NCBI GenBank assembly: GCA_934255435.1
Contig: CAKQNZ010000075.1
Span: forward strand, 1 to 8,857
Direction of reading: 5' to 3'
DNA from: an uncultured Clostridia bacterium
GTDB taxonomy: Bacteria > Bacillota > Clostridia > Peptostreptococcales > Anaerovoracaceae
Length of the DNA: 8,857 nucleotides
The notes below the pieces were generated by a model. That model had not been told where the DNA came from, did no database searches, and was given only the letters and a program-made list of their open reading frames with translations. Below, one piece after another: positions 1 to 6,179 of this stretch. A program made the position numbers and the translations under genes. How positions within the stretch are numbered: the first letter of the stretch is position 1; each line of letters begins with the position of its first letter.

Positions 1-497
1 ATCTGGCAGATCACGTCACAGAAGAAGGGATAAGGACAGGAGTGCAGGCAGCATCATACCTGCTGAGCAAAGACATTGACATCCCTCAGAAAGCAGCAGT
101 AAGACCTGAAGCAACCGGAAGACGTGGCAACATGATATGTACCGTATGTCCGAAGGGCTGCGTCATGCAGGTGGAAAGCGAGCCCTTCAGCGTATCGGGA
201 AATGAGTGTCAGCGTGGAGCAGCATTTGCAAAGCAGGAGCTGCAGAATCCTGAGCGTGTGCTGACATCGGTGGCAGGTACAGACGATCCGGCGCATCCTG
301 TGCTGCCGGTGCGGACAAGCAGGACCATAGACAAGTCCAGGATATACGACGTGATGAAGGCAGTGAAACGCATCAGAGTCTCAGGCAGTTTCCGCCCCGG
401 AGATATCGTTGAGGAAAACATTGCCGGTACAGGAGCGGACCTCATCGCCACATGGTATACAGGAGAAAACCCTCTGAAAAACGGGAATACAAAATAA
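1..497 (+). CDS. FAD-dependent oxidoreductase C-terminus fused to DUF1667 domain (partial, 5' end off window)
   Basis: The frame is open from the left edge (first whole codon at 3) to TAA at 495-497. The first roughly 35 residues (LADHVTEEGIRTGVQAASYL and on) resemble the last helix of pyridine-nucleotide-disulfide-type FAD oxidoreductases, where a VD-VTEEG-AG--AA pattern closes the FAD domain. From the Met codon at 132 the sequence is a full DUF1667 domain: CTVCPKGC (cysteines at 138, 147, 159), GNECQRG (fourth cysteine at 207), then PVLPVRTS and a GDIVEENIAGTGADLIAT ending. The four cysteines could hold a metal or Fe-S centre; this is inferred. In many anaerobes DUF1667 is a separate gene after two FAD oxidoreductases in glycerol-3-phosphate or hydroxyacid oxidation operons. 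Here no stop separates them, so I read a fusion. A GTG at 42 and the ATG at 132 are possible internal starts but are not needed. The substrate cannot be judged from this fragment. Confidence 0.8.
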   Translation, partial: LADHVTEEGIRTGVQAASYLLSKDIDIPQKAAVRPEATGRRGNMICTVCPKGCVMQVESEPFSVSGNECQRGAAFAKQELQNPERVLTSVAGTDDPAHPVLPVRTSRTIDKSRIYDVMKAVKRIRVSGSFRPGDIVEENIAGTGADLIATWYTGENPLKNGNTK

Positions 498-636
498 GAT
501 ATCGCAGTCCGATTCAGGCATATCATTATATTATAGTGCCAGGGCAGAGAAGATATCCGCAGACACATTAAAACTGCAGCCGGCGACACATGCAAAGACA
601 GAATGAACTTCGGCTGAGGATATATCATGTCAAAAT

Positions 637-695
637 AAGAACCATCGTTTCCACGGTCATGTGAATACCAGGGAAGTGATGGTTCTTTGTTTTTT
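637..695 (+). terminator. Rho-independent terminator after the DUF1667 gene
   Basis: AAGAACCATC (637-646) pairs perfectly with GATGGTTCTT (678-687). The stem continues inward through 652/672 with two G-U pairs, around a loop at 653-671. On the plus strand it runs into a T-rich tract (686-695, one G interruption). It lies about 140 nt beyond the stop at 497 and between two converging genes. The minus-strand product would have only four Us, so it may stop the gene at 741-1718 weakly as well. Confidence 0.85.
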
Positions 696-740
696 GTCCT
701 GTCAGCATCAGCAGTGCGGACAGAGACTGGATATCAGCGC

Positions 741-1718
741 CTAATAACTGGACTTCCTGTATGAGAAAAGCTCTACGGTGATATTTTCTCCGGGAGCGTA
801 GTCGTCGGTAACAGATCCTGCAAAGCACAGTCTGTGTCCGGCAGGCGTATCGTCGCTGCCGAATACAGCGATACAGGTGTCGCCGTTATATGGATAAGGC
901 TCTTCGAGATATTCAGGAAGATAGAAGTAAAATTCGAAATCCGCATCGGTGCTGTATTCTATTACGAAAGGCGGTCTGCCTTCGGGCAGCATATCTGCTT
1001 CATCATCGATCTCCAGCGGGTAGGCGCCGTATATCTTCAGCGGTACCAGGTCGCCGTCGTCTTTCTGGATGATGGTGGATACAGGTATATCGTAGCGGCC
1101 GCAGGCAAGCTGCATCACTGATCCGATCCTGCCGGTCTCATCAAGGACCTCAGGGATATCTTCGATGTAGCTTACGGCAGACCAGTCTATGTCCAGGACT
1201 TCCGGTGGCATATCGTACGTAGTGACAGAAAGCTCATCGATGTCCCTTTCCAGCCACGAACTGCTGATGACTCCTGCCTCTGCCATTTCTATCACAGTGC
1301 GCATAGACGGATAGCTGCAGAAATCAGGATCCTCGCTGTCGTATGACAGGACTTCATATTTTCTGCCACCTATCATCAGCGCATCGGTGGCAGGTTCGAA
1401 GTCATCATTCAGCTCGTCCATCAGTACGTCACGCCTTGTAGCGATGCCTTCGTATACGGGGAAATCGTCCTCGTCTTCTTCGTCGCAGTCAGAAAGATCC
1501 TCGTCGATATCGCTGCCCTCGCACAGCACGGTAAGCCTTGCCAGCTTTTCAGGTGCATCTGTTTCATCGTCATCCTCACCGCAGCAGAGCATGTCTTCAT
1601 TGTCGATCTCCTGCACTGAAAGCAGCAGTGCGGGTCTGTTTTCGATGGAAGTTTCGATACCTAAGGTCGTTTCGTTTTTTTCTGAAGTTATTTTTGTTAT
1701 ATAGTCTGCAAGTTTCAT
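741..1718 (-). CDS. Highly acidic hypothetical protein, 325 aa
   Basis: I do not recognise this family. The ATG (complement of 1716-1718) is preceded by AAAGGAGG with good spacing, and the stop is TAG. The protein is extremely rich in Asp and Glu. Two runs stand out, one around residues 40-52 (CCGEDDDETDAPEK) and one around 70-85 (DIDEDLSDCDEEDEDDF). There is no signal peptide or membrane segment, so it should be a soluble, very acidic cytoplasmic protein. The middle carries a WLERDIDELSVTTYDMPPEV stretch. The last third is rich in aromatic residues (FEFYFYLPEYLEEPYPY) and has alternating hydrophobic residues, suggesting a beta-rich domain. It is transcribed divergently from the radical SAM operon and convergently to the DUF1667 gene, so it is its own transcription unit. 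A link to the neighbouring operon is possible only by position. Base composition matches its neighbours. Confidence 0.8.
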   Translation of the reverse strand: MKLADYITKITSEKNETTLGIETSIENRPALLLSVQEIDNEDMLCCGEDDDETDAPEKLARLTVLCEGSDIDEDLSDCDEEDEDDFPVYEGIATRRDVLMDELNDDFEPATDALMIGGRKYEVLSYDSEDPDFCSYPSMRTVIEMAEAGVISSSWLERDIDELSVTTYDMPPEVLDIDWSAVSYIEDIPEVLDETGRIGSVMQLACGRYDIPVSTIIQKDDGDLVPLKIYGAYPLEIDDEADMLPEGRPPFVIEYSTDADFEFYFYLPEYLEEPYPYNGDTCIAVFGSDDTPAGHRLCFAGSVTDDYAPGENITVELFSYRKSSY

Positions 1719-1766
1719 TGGTTCCTCCTTTGCTGATGCAGGTACTGTCAGAGGACCTGCAGTTAA

Positions 1767-1795
1767 AGTATATCCTATAAAGCGAGTAAAATAAA
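1767..1795 (-). promoter_or_regulatory. Candidate promoter of the acidic-protein gene
   Basis: Read on the minus strand, a -35-like TTTATT (1790-1795) is followed after 17 nt by a good -10, TATACT (1767-1772). This would give a 5' leader of roughly 40 nt before the AAAGGAGG and ATG of the gene ending at 741. The -10 is convincing and the -35 is weak. Confidence 0.45.
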
Positions 1796-1835
1796 CAATC
1801 TTTCTGATAATTCCTGAATAGGAGCGTATAAAGGC

Positions 1836-1864
1836 TTGCAGAAAAAATCCCCCTAATATACAAT
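1836..1864 (+). promoter_or_regulatory. Candidate promoter of the radical SAM operon
   Basis: TTGCAG (1836-1841) and TACAAT (1859-1864) are exactly 17 nt apart. This predicts transcription from about 1871 and a leader of about 70 nt before the ATG at 1939. The -10 overlaps the left arm of an inverted repeat (1861-1907), as expected for a repressible promoter. The TTGACA at 1905-1910 is too close to the start codon and has no -10 partner. Confidence 0.45.
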
Positions 1865-1907
1865 GGATATATAGATATTTGCCGATATGAATAAGTGATA
1901 TCCATTG
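1861..1907. promoter_or_regulatory. Inverted repeat, possible operator of the radical SAM operon
   Basis: CAATGGATAT (1861-1870) and ATATCCATTG (1898-1907) are perfect reverse complements, separated by a 27-nt AT-rich spacer. The left arm overlaps the predicted -10 and start point, so only the right arm would be transcribed from that promoter. This favours a DNA site for a regulator over an RNA hairpin. The arm centres are 37 bp apart. No regulator gene lies in the window, and its family is unknown. Confidence 0.5.
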
Positions 1908-1938
1908 ACATCTTTTGTTTTTTGAAAAGAGGGATACT

Positions 1939-3930
1939 ATGACAAATGCAAGGGAGGCTTTGCATATACTCGATGAGACGCAGAGTATATGCCCGGTCTG
2001 TAAAAGACCTGTGAAAGCCTTTTATGCCGTATATGAAGAAGATAAAGAACAGCCGGAAAATACCTGCTGCAGTCAGCCGGAGGATGGCGATGGCGCATGC
2101 TGCTGTGATGCAGAAGACACCTGCTGCAGCGCATCTGCAGAGGCTGCTGACAGCTGTTGCTCCTGCGAAGACGATAACGAAGACACGGGATGCTGCGGCG
2201 GCGAAGCTGAAAGCTCATGCTGCAGCACCGGTGGCAGCGACGAGTCCTGCTGCACGGAAGAAAGCGGCACAGCTCAGAATACCTGCTGCTGTGGTGAAAG
2301 CACGCCTCAGGGACGGGTATATTTCGTAAAAGAGTGCCCGGAGCACGGCAGTTTCAGGACCACTGTGGCGGAGGACGCACAGGATTATGTGAAATGGGTG
2401 CAGAACCCTGTGATAAACATACCTCCGAAAACGCCGCTGACCGAAGGCGATCCTCAGGATGGTGAATGTCCGCTCCACTGCGGAACATGTCAGAACCATC
2501 TGCAGACTGCGTGCTGCGTGCTGATAGACCTGACAGACAGATGCAACCAGCACTGCCCGTACTGCTTTGCAAAGGCAGAGGAAGACGCTGACAGGAGCAG
2601 CGAACCGTCGCTTGATGAGATAGAAGCCAAGTACGACCTGCTGCTGGAACTGGGGGAAGAGCGCCCGTTCAACATCCAGCTGTCAGGCGGAGAGCCTACC
2701 GTCAGGGAAGACTTGCCTGAGATAATAAAGATGGCGAAGGATAAAGGTTTCGAGTATGTCCAGATAAACACCAACGGCAGGAAACTGGCCCTGGTGGACG
2801 GCTACGCCCAGACTCTCAAAGACGCCGGAGCTACAGTCATATTCATGCAGTTCGACGGTACAAGAGACGATATATACGAGAAACTGAGAGGCGAGCCTCT
2901 GCTGGAAATAAAAAAGAAAGCTATAAGAAACTGCGAGAAGGCAGGGCTTGCGGTGACGCTGGTGCCGACTATGGTGGAAGGCGTCAACATGGACAACATC
3001 GGAGAAATGATGGATTTCCTCATAAAAAACGTCAACGTAGTCAAAGGCATACATTTCCAGCCGGTGAGCTTTTTCGGACGTCACCCTGAGAAGGTGGAGA
3101 CAGACTGCTGCACGCAGATGCACAGCGGAGATTTCCCAGGGCGTGTCACCATGTTCGGACTTCTGCATGAGCTTGAGAAACAGAATCCGGCTTTCAGATA
3201 CGATGATTTCTGTCCGATAGCCACAGGCCATACGCTTTGCTGTTTCTACGGTACATACACTAAGGAGAGAGACGGCAGCATAAGGTCGGCTCTCACAGAT
3301 GCACAGCGTGACAAAGGCGTCAGCTGCTGTGATACAGGAGGCAGCCTCGATGTGGACAGCGGAGACTGCTGCTGCACAGGAGCGCCTGAGAATACAGGTA
3401 TCAGCTGCTGCGACATGACTTCTGCCGATCAGCTGGAAGTCATAAGGAAAGACAGGGATTATGTGCTGAACAAATGGGAGATAGCAGTGCCGGAGGAAGA
3501 TGCAGGATGCTGCTGTGGTCAGGAAGACTCCTGCTGTGATGCAGCTCCAGCGGATCCGGACTGCGGATGTTCCTGTGAAGACGGTGCTGCGCAGACAGGA
3601 TGCTGCGATGGATCTGAAAATACATGCTGCGAACCAGGCGGAGGCAGCCAGGGAGAAACCTGCTGCTGCGAAGAACCGGCAGGTGAAGCGTCCTGCTGCA
3701 GTGAAAACGAAGCTGCCGGACAGGATCAGTGCTGCTGCGAAGATGAGATCATGGACATCGACGAGTTCCTGAGCTACTACCGCAGGAACACCTTCACAGT
3801 CACAGGCATGGCTTTCCAGGACATAACGAATATAGATGCAGAGCGTGTGAAACGCTGCAGAGTGCAGGTGCTTTCACCTGACAACAGGCTTATACCGTTC
3901 TGTGCATACAACACGATATACAGGAAGTGA
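1939..3930 (+). CDS. trsS: TrsS-like radical SAM protein with three cysteine-cluster inserts
   Basis: This is a cytoplasmic radical SAM enzyme of 663 residues. The ATG at 1939 is chosen because GAGGG sits just upstream; a TTG at 1915 would add eight residues that look like leader. An N-terminal CPVC (18-21) and a CPEHG (133-137) form the small metal-binding module seen before many MoaA/NifB-like radical SAM domains. A CPLHCGTC (177-184) follows. The AdoMet-cluster motif is CNQHCPYC (Cys202, 206, 209) and the SAM-contact motif is GGEP (250-253), followed by NTNGRK. The core is interrupted by low-complexity inserts of CC/CCC clusters at residues 43-118, 463-491 and 524-600, giving about 65 cysteines in all. 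The sequence resumes a conserved-looking tail (DIDEFLSYYRRNTFTVTGMAFQD and on) before the end. It is first in a six-gene operon with a methyltransferase, and matches my memory of the family called radical SAM (seleno)protein TrsS. No in-frame TGA is present; cysteines replace any selenocysteine. The substrate is unknown. Radical SAM assignment is near certain, the TrsS name moderately so. Confidence 0.88.
   Translation: MTNAREALHILDETQSICPVCKRPVKAFYAVYEEDKEQPENTCCSQPEDGDGACCCDAEDTCCSASAEAADSCCSCEDDNEDTGCCGGEAESSCCSTGGSDESCCTEESGTAQNTCCCGESTPQGRVYFVKECPEHGSFRTTVAEDAQDYVKWVQNPVINIPPKTPLTEGDPQDGECPLHCGTCQNHLQTACCVLIDLTDRCNQHCPYCFAKAEEDADRSSEPSLDEIEAKYDLLLELGEERPFNIQLSGGEPTVREDLPEIIKMAKDKGFEYVQINTNGRKLALVDGYAQTLKDAGATVIFMQFDGTRDDIYEKLRGEPLLEIKKKAIRNCEKAGLAVTLVPTMVEGVNMDNIGEMMDFLIKNVNVVKGIHFQPVSFFGRHPEKVETDCCTQMHSGDFPGRVTMFGLLHELEKQNPAFRYDDFCPIATGHTLCCFYGTYTKERDGSIRSALTDAQRDKGVSCCDTGGSLDVDSGDCCCTGAPENTGISCCDMTSADQLEVIRKDRDYVLNKWEIAVPEEDAGCCCGQEDSCCDAAPADPDCGCSCEDGAAQTGCCDGSENTCCEPGGGSQGETCCCEEPAGEASCCSENEAAGQDQCCCEDEIMDIDEFLSYYRRNTFTVTGMAFQDITNIDAERVKRCRVQVLSPDNRLIPFCAYNTIYRK
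2065..2292 (+). repeat. Cysteine-cluster array 1 in the radical SAM protein (residues 43-118)
   Basis: There are nineteen cysteines in 76 residues, arranged as eight CC, CCC or CCxC clusters that begin every 8-12 residues. They are separated by Asp, Glu, Ser, Gly, Thr and Ala. Short units such as ENTCC, EDTCC and QNTCCC recur. The segment splits the N-terminal metal-binding module between CPVC and CPEHG. In DNA it appears as recurring TGCTGC or TGCTGT blocks. It shares a 14-base identical stretch (2100-2113) with array 3 (3531-3544), which suggests duplication or convergent repeat growth. Confidence 0.9.
3325..3411 (+). repeat. Cysteine-cluster array 2 in the radical SAM protein (residues 463-491)
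   Basis: This is a short array of three clusters (CC, CCC, CC) over 29 residues, separated by Gly, Asp and Ser-rich linkers. It follows the end of the radical SAM barrel and precedes a normal-looking helix (DQLEVIRKDRDYVLNKWEI) that leads into array 3. Confidence 0.8.
3508..3738 (+). repeat. Cysteine-cluster array 3 in the radical SAM protein (residues 524-600)
   Basis: There are twenty cysteines in 77 residues in eight clusters, again every 8-13 residues, including a CGCSC variant at 542-546. The linkers are rich in Glu, Asp, Gly and Ala, and units EDSCC and ENTCC match array 1. The array ends just before the conserved-looking DIDEFLSYYRR segment. No tryptophan, tyrosine or phenylalanine occurs within it, as expected for a disordered metal-binding or redox segment rather than a folded domain. 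Confidence 0.9.
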
Positions 3931-3946
3931 CAGGGCTTTAACCCTG
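3931..3946 (+). other. Small hairpin between the radical SAM and methyltransferase genes
   Basis: CAGGG (3931-3935) and CCCTG (3942-3946) pair around a 6-nt loop directly after the TGA stop. There is no T-tract, so this is not a terminator. It could protect or separate the upstream message segment from the AAGGAGG that follows, but its small size makes chance likely. Confidence 0.3.
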
Positions 3947-3965
3947 ACAGATACAAGGAGGAAAA

Positions 3966-4688
3966 ATGGCTATTTTAAGACCGGGAGAATTCGATATAAC
4001 AGACAAGGCGACAGAAGCTGCAGGCCTGAAAAAGGGCGACAGAGTCCTTGACATAGGCTGCGGCGAAGGCGATACAGTAGCGCACCTTTCAGAAAAATAC
4101 GGCCTGAAAGCGGAAGGCATCGACATGAACCTCTCCAGGATAAGCACAGCGAAAGAAAAGCACCCGGGAATAGACGTCAAGTTCGGAGACGGAGAATTCC
4201 TGGACGGATATTCTTCGTACACTTTCGACGGCATTTACATGGAGTGCGTGCTGAGCATGATAAATATTCCTGATGAAGCACTGCACGAGGCATACTGCGT
4301 GCTGAAAAAAGGCGGAAAGCTCATCATCAGCGACCTTTACGAAAAAGACCCTGATCCGAAACAGCTTAAAGCCATAAAGATAGAAGCTGACAGACAGAGC
4401 AGGATACCACACAAGGAAGGCGACTGCGAAAACGATATACAGCGTTTTGTGGACTTCAGGTTCAGGGGCGCATTTTTCAAGGATCCCCTTATCGCTCAGC
4501 TGAAAGAGATAGGTTATAAAGTCACTCTGTTCGAGGACAGATCCCAGGATCTCGACAACTATGTGGCTCAGACCATGATGGATGAAGGCAGCCTGGAAAA
4601 CTGCTGCACGAATCTGGAAACCGAAGTGAACGGCAGGAAACGCAGGATAGGATATTTCCTCATCGTTGCAGAAAAACCTGCGAAATAA
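3966..4688 (+). CDS. trsM: SAM-dependent methyltransferase, TrsM / DVU_1556-like
   Basis: This is a class I (Rossmann-fold) methyltransferase of 240 residues. Motif I is VLDIGCGEGDT at residues 27-37, the acidic loop after strand 2 is in AEGIDMN, and a GGKLIISDLYE segment marks the strand 4-5 region. It starts at ATG 3966 behind a strong AAGGAGG, 35 nt after the radical SAM gene. The overall look is that of small-molecule methyltransferases of the UbiE/ArsM kind, but the arsenite-binding cysteine arrangement of ArsM is not evident. A CC pair at residues 213-214 (ENCCTN) near the C-terminus is unusual and echoes the CC-rich partner. Gene order matches what I recall as the DVU_1556 family methyltransferase beside TrsS. 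The methyl acceptor is unknown; the operon suggests a cofactor or a thiol/metal-bound intermediate. Methyltransferase class is secure, the family name moderately so. Confidence 0.85.
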   Translation: MAILRPGEFDITDKATEAAGLKKGDRVLDIGCGEGDTVAHLSEKYGLKAEGIDMNLSRISTAKEKHPGIDVKFGDGEFLDGYSSYTFDGIYMECVLSMINIPDEALHEAYCVLKKGGKLIISDLYEKDPDPKQLKAIKIEADRQSRIPHKEGDCENDIQRFVDFRFRGAFFKDPLIAQLKEIGYKVTLFEDRSQDLDNYVAQTMMDEGSLENCCTNLETEVNGRKRRIGYFLIVAEKPAK

Positions 4689-4700
4689 AGGAGAAACACC

Positions 4701-5072
4701 ATGCAGGACAGGATTTTCACACTTAAAATGAATGGATACTGCTGCAGCCAGATAATAATGGAGATAGGTCTGGAGCTTCTGGGAAAGGAAAACCCGGATC
4801 TTGTGGAGGCTTCAGCAGGTCTGTGCGACGGAGCCAAATGCGGCGGCGTATGCGGAGCAGTGTCGGCAGCCACCAGTCTGCTGTATCTGGCAGATGCGGC
4901 AGATGCAGAGCAGGAATTCGTGCCTGAATATCTCGAATGGTTCGAGGAGTCATTCGGTGCACTGGACTGCAGAGAGCTGCTGGGAGACGACCCTATGGCG
5001 AAGATAGAGAAATGTCCTGTGTTCGTGGAAGGGACGCTGACGAAGCTCAGCGAGCTGCTGGAACTGGACTGA
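4701..5072 (+). CDS. C-GCAxxG-C-C family protein (DVU_1555-like)
   Basis: This is a small cytoplasmic protein of 123 residues. It begins with ATG 4701, and AAAGGAG overlaps the stop of the methyltransferase gene, so the two are translated in close sequence. Conserved-type cysteines are Cys14-Cys15 (GYCCSQ), Cys42, Cys47 and Cys51 (LCDGAKCGGVCGA), Cys90 (LDCRELLG) and Cys105 (EKCP). This layout is the signature of the C_GCAxxG_C_C family, mostly helical proteins of undefined function, often encoded beside redox enzymes and sometimes carrying selenocysteine. The usual final Gly of the GCAxxG element appears here as Ala (CGAVSAA). With seven cysteines it probably binds a metal, an Fe-S cluster or a persulfide; that role is inferred. 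I recall a DVU_1555 family member in the equivalent position in Desulfovibrio. Confidence 0.85.
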   Translation: MQDRIFTLKMNGYCCSQIIMEIGLELLGKENPDLVEASAGLCDGAKCGGVCGAVSAATSLLYLADAADAEQEFVPEYLEWFEESFGALDCRELLGDDPMAKIEKCPVFVEGTLTKLSELLELD

Positions 5073-5085
5073 TCGGAACTGAAAA

Positions 5086-6168
5086 ATGAGCAGAAAACTA
5101 CCGGAAAAAAAGAAATACCTTGATATATGGACAGCACGCATCACAAGTGAAGACGAACTGACACGCACAGGTCTTGACAGGTATACGGAGCAGAAGCTGA
5201 AAGATATCATAGAATATACTTACAAAAACAGCATTTTCTACCGTGAAGCCTTTGGAAACAGTGAGGTCTTCCCGGAAATCCTTTCCCTTGAGGGAAAAAG
5301 TTTCATGGAGTCTTTTGCAAAGCTGCCGTTTACGTCTTCTGACGATCTGAGAGAGCGGGGGATGGATTTTCTCTGCACAAGGCCCGGGGATATCAGCAGG
5401 ATAGTGACGCTGGATACAGGAGGCACTACCGGAAAGCCTAAGCGTATATACTTCACATATGATGACCAGCAGCTGACAGTGGACTATTTTGCCAACGGTA
5501 TGCAGCTCATCGTGGATGACAGCGACTGCGTCATGATACTGATGCCTGCAAACATACCCGGATCCATAGGCAGGCTTCTGGCAGAAGGGCTGCAGAGGAT
5601 CGGAGTCAGAGTCGTGGAATATGGACTTCCGGGATTTTTCCCCGGACCTGACGGCAGGTGCGACGACGGCGAAGTCCATGAGATCATAGATATCATGAAA
5701 CGGGAAGGCGTCACGTCTGTCGTGGCGCTGCCCACGCATATGCGAGCTGTGGCAGAGGCGGCAGAGGGCAGCATATCACTTCGAAGTATGCTGCTCAGCG
5801 CTGAGTATATACCCCAGGAAGACGTCAGGCTGTTCGAAGAAAGTTTTGGATGCAGAGTCTACGAGCATTACGGCATGACTGAGATGGGGCTGGGCTGTGC
5901 AGTGAGCTGCGGACAGGGTGACGGATATCATATACGTGAAGGGGATCTTTACATAGAGATAACAGACCCGGAAACAGGGCGTGTCATCAGCGATGATACG
6001 CCGGGAGAAGTCGTGTTCACCACACTGACGAGAAAAGGAATGCCTTTCATAAGATACAGGACCGGCGATATCAGCCGGTGGATAACCGAGCCATGTGCAT
6101 GCGGCAGCGTGCTGAAGCGGCTTGCAAAGGTGAACGACAGGAATGAAGTCAAAGGATATTTGAGATAA
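5086..6168 (+). CDS. Phenylacetate-CoA-ligase-like adenylating enzyme lacking the C-terminal domain (DVU_1553-like)
   Basis: This is an ANL-superfamily enzyme of 360 residues resembling the N-terminal domain of PaaK. The family start pattern (LKDIIEYTYKNSIFYREAF) is present. The phosphate-binding loop is TGGTTGKPK (residues 111-119), the adenine-region motif is YGMTE (262-266), and the ribose-binding aspartate is in RYRTGD (323-328). A CACG pair near residues 343-346 recalls the zinc site of PaaK-type ligases. The protein stops at RNEVKGYLR, where the hinge to the mobile C-terminal domain should begin. It therefore lacks the roughly 100-residue domain bearing the catalytic lysine. No remnant follows, because the stop overlaps the next gene's AAAGGAGG. 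ATG 5086 has only a weak SD and lies 13 nt after the previous stop, so translational coupling is likely. It probably adenylates or binds a carboxylate; whether it makes a CoA thioester is doubtful. It matches my memory of the DVU_1553 family AMP-dependent CoA ligase. Confidence 0.85.
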   Translation: MSRKLPEKKKYLDIWTARITSEDELTRTGLDRYTEQKLKDIIEYTYKNSIFYREAFGNSEVFPEILSLEGKSFMESFAKLPFTSSDDLRERGMDFLCTRPGDISRIVTLDTGGTTGKPKRIYFTYDDQQLTVDYFANGMQLIVDDSDCVMILMPANIPGSIGRLLAEGLQRIGVRVVEYGLPGFFPGPDGRCDDGEVHEIIDIMKREGVTSVVALPTHMRAVAEAAEGSISLRSMLLSAEYIPQEDVRLFEESFGCRVYEHYGMTEMGLGCAVSCGQGDGYHIREGDLYIEITDPETGRVISDDTPGEVVFTTLTRKGMPFIRYRTGDISRWITEPCACGSVLKRLAKVNDRNEVKGYLR

Positions 6169-6179
6169 AGGAGGACATC

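Noticed and set aside
496..562. Imperfect direct repeat AAGATATC-GCAG after the DUF1667 stop
   Set aside because: It is short, occurs as two copies only, and shows no further structure or mobile-element features.
1387..1704. Serine-rich open frame on the plus strand opposite the acidic protein
   Set aside because: It is the antisense of Asp/Glu codon runs (GAT/GAC/GAA), with no ribosome site. The minus-strand frame has a strong AAAGGAGG and promoter.
1905..1910. Perfect TTGACA directly upstream of the radical SAM gene
   Set aside because: No -10 lies 16-18 nt downstream, where AGAGGG of the ribosome site sits. It is partly the right arm of the inverted repeat.
2065..2292. CRISPR array or DNA minisatellite as an explanation of the repeats
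   Set aside because: Unit lengths vary (24-36 nt), spacers are not unique sequences between constant repeats, and the reading frame is preserved throughout. The periodicity is at protein level.
2024..2329. Overlapping open frames inside the cysteine arrays, on both strands (also 3500-3772 plus, 2073-2270 minus)
   Set aside because: TGCTGC-type repeats read in other frames as Ala-, Gln- or Ser-rich peptides without stops. They have no ribosome sites and are shadows of the radical SAM gene.
3966..4688. Arsenite methyltransferase (ArsM) and an arsenic-resistance reading of the operon
   Set aside because: The characteristic ArsM cysteine arrangement is not evident, and no ArsR, arsenite pump or arsenate reductase is present. 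XdhC and the MobA-like gene point to molybdenum chemistry.
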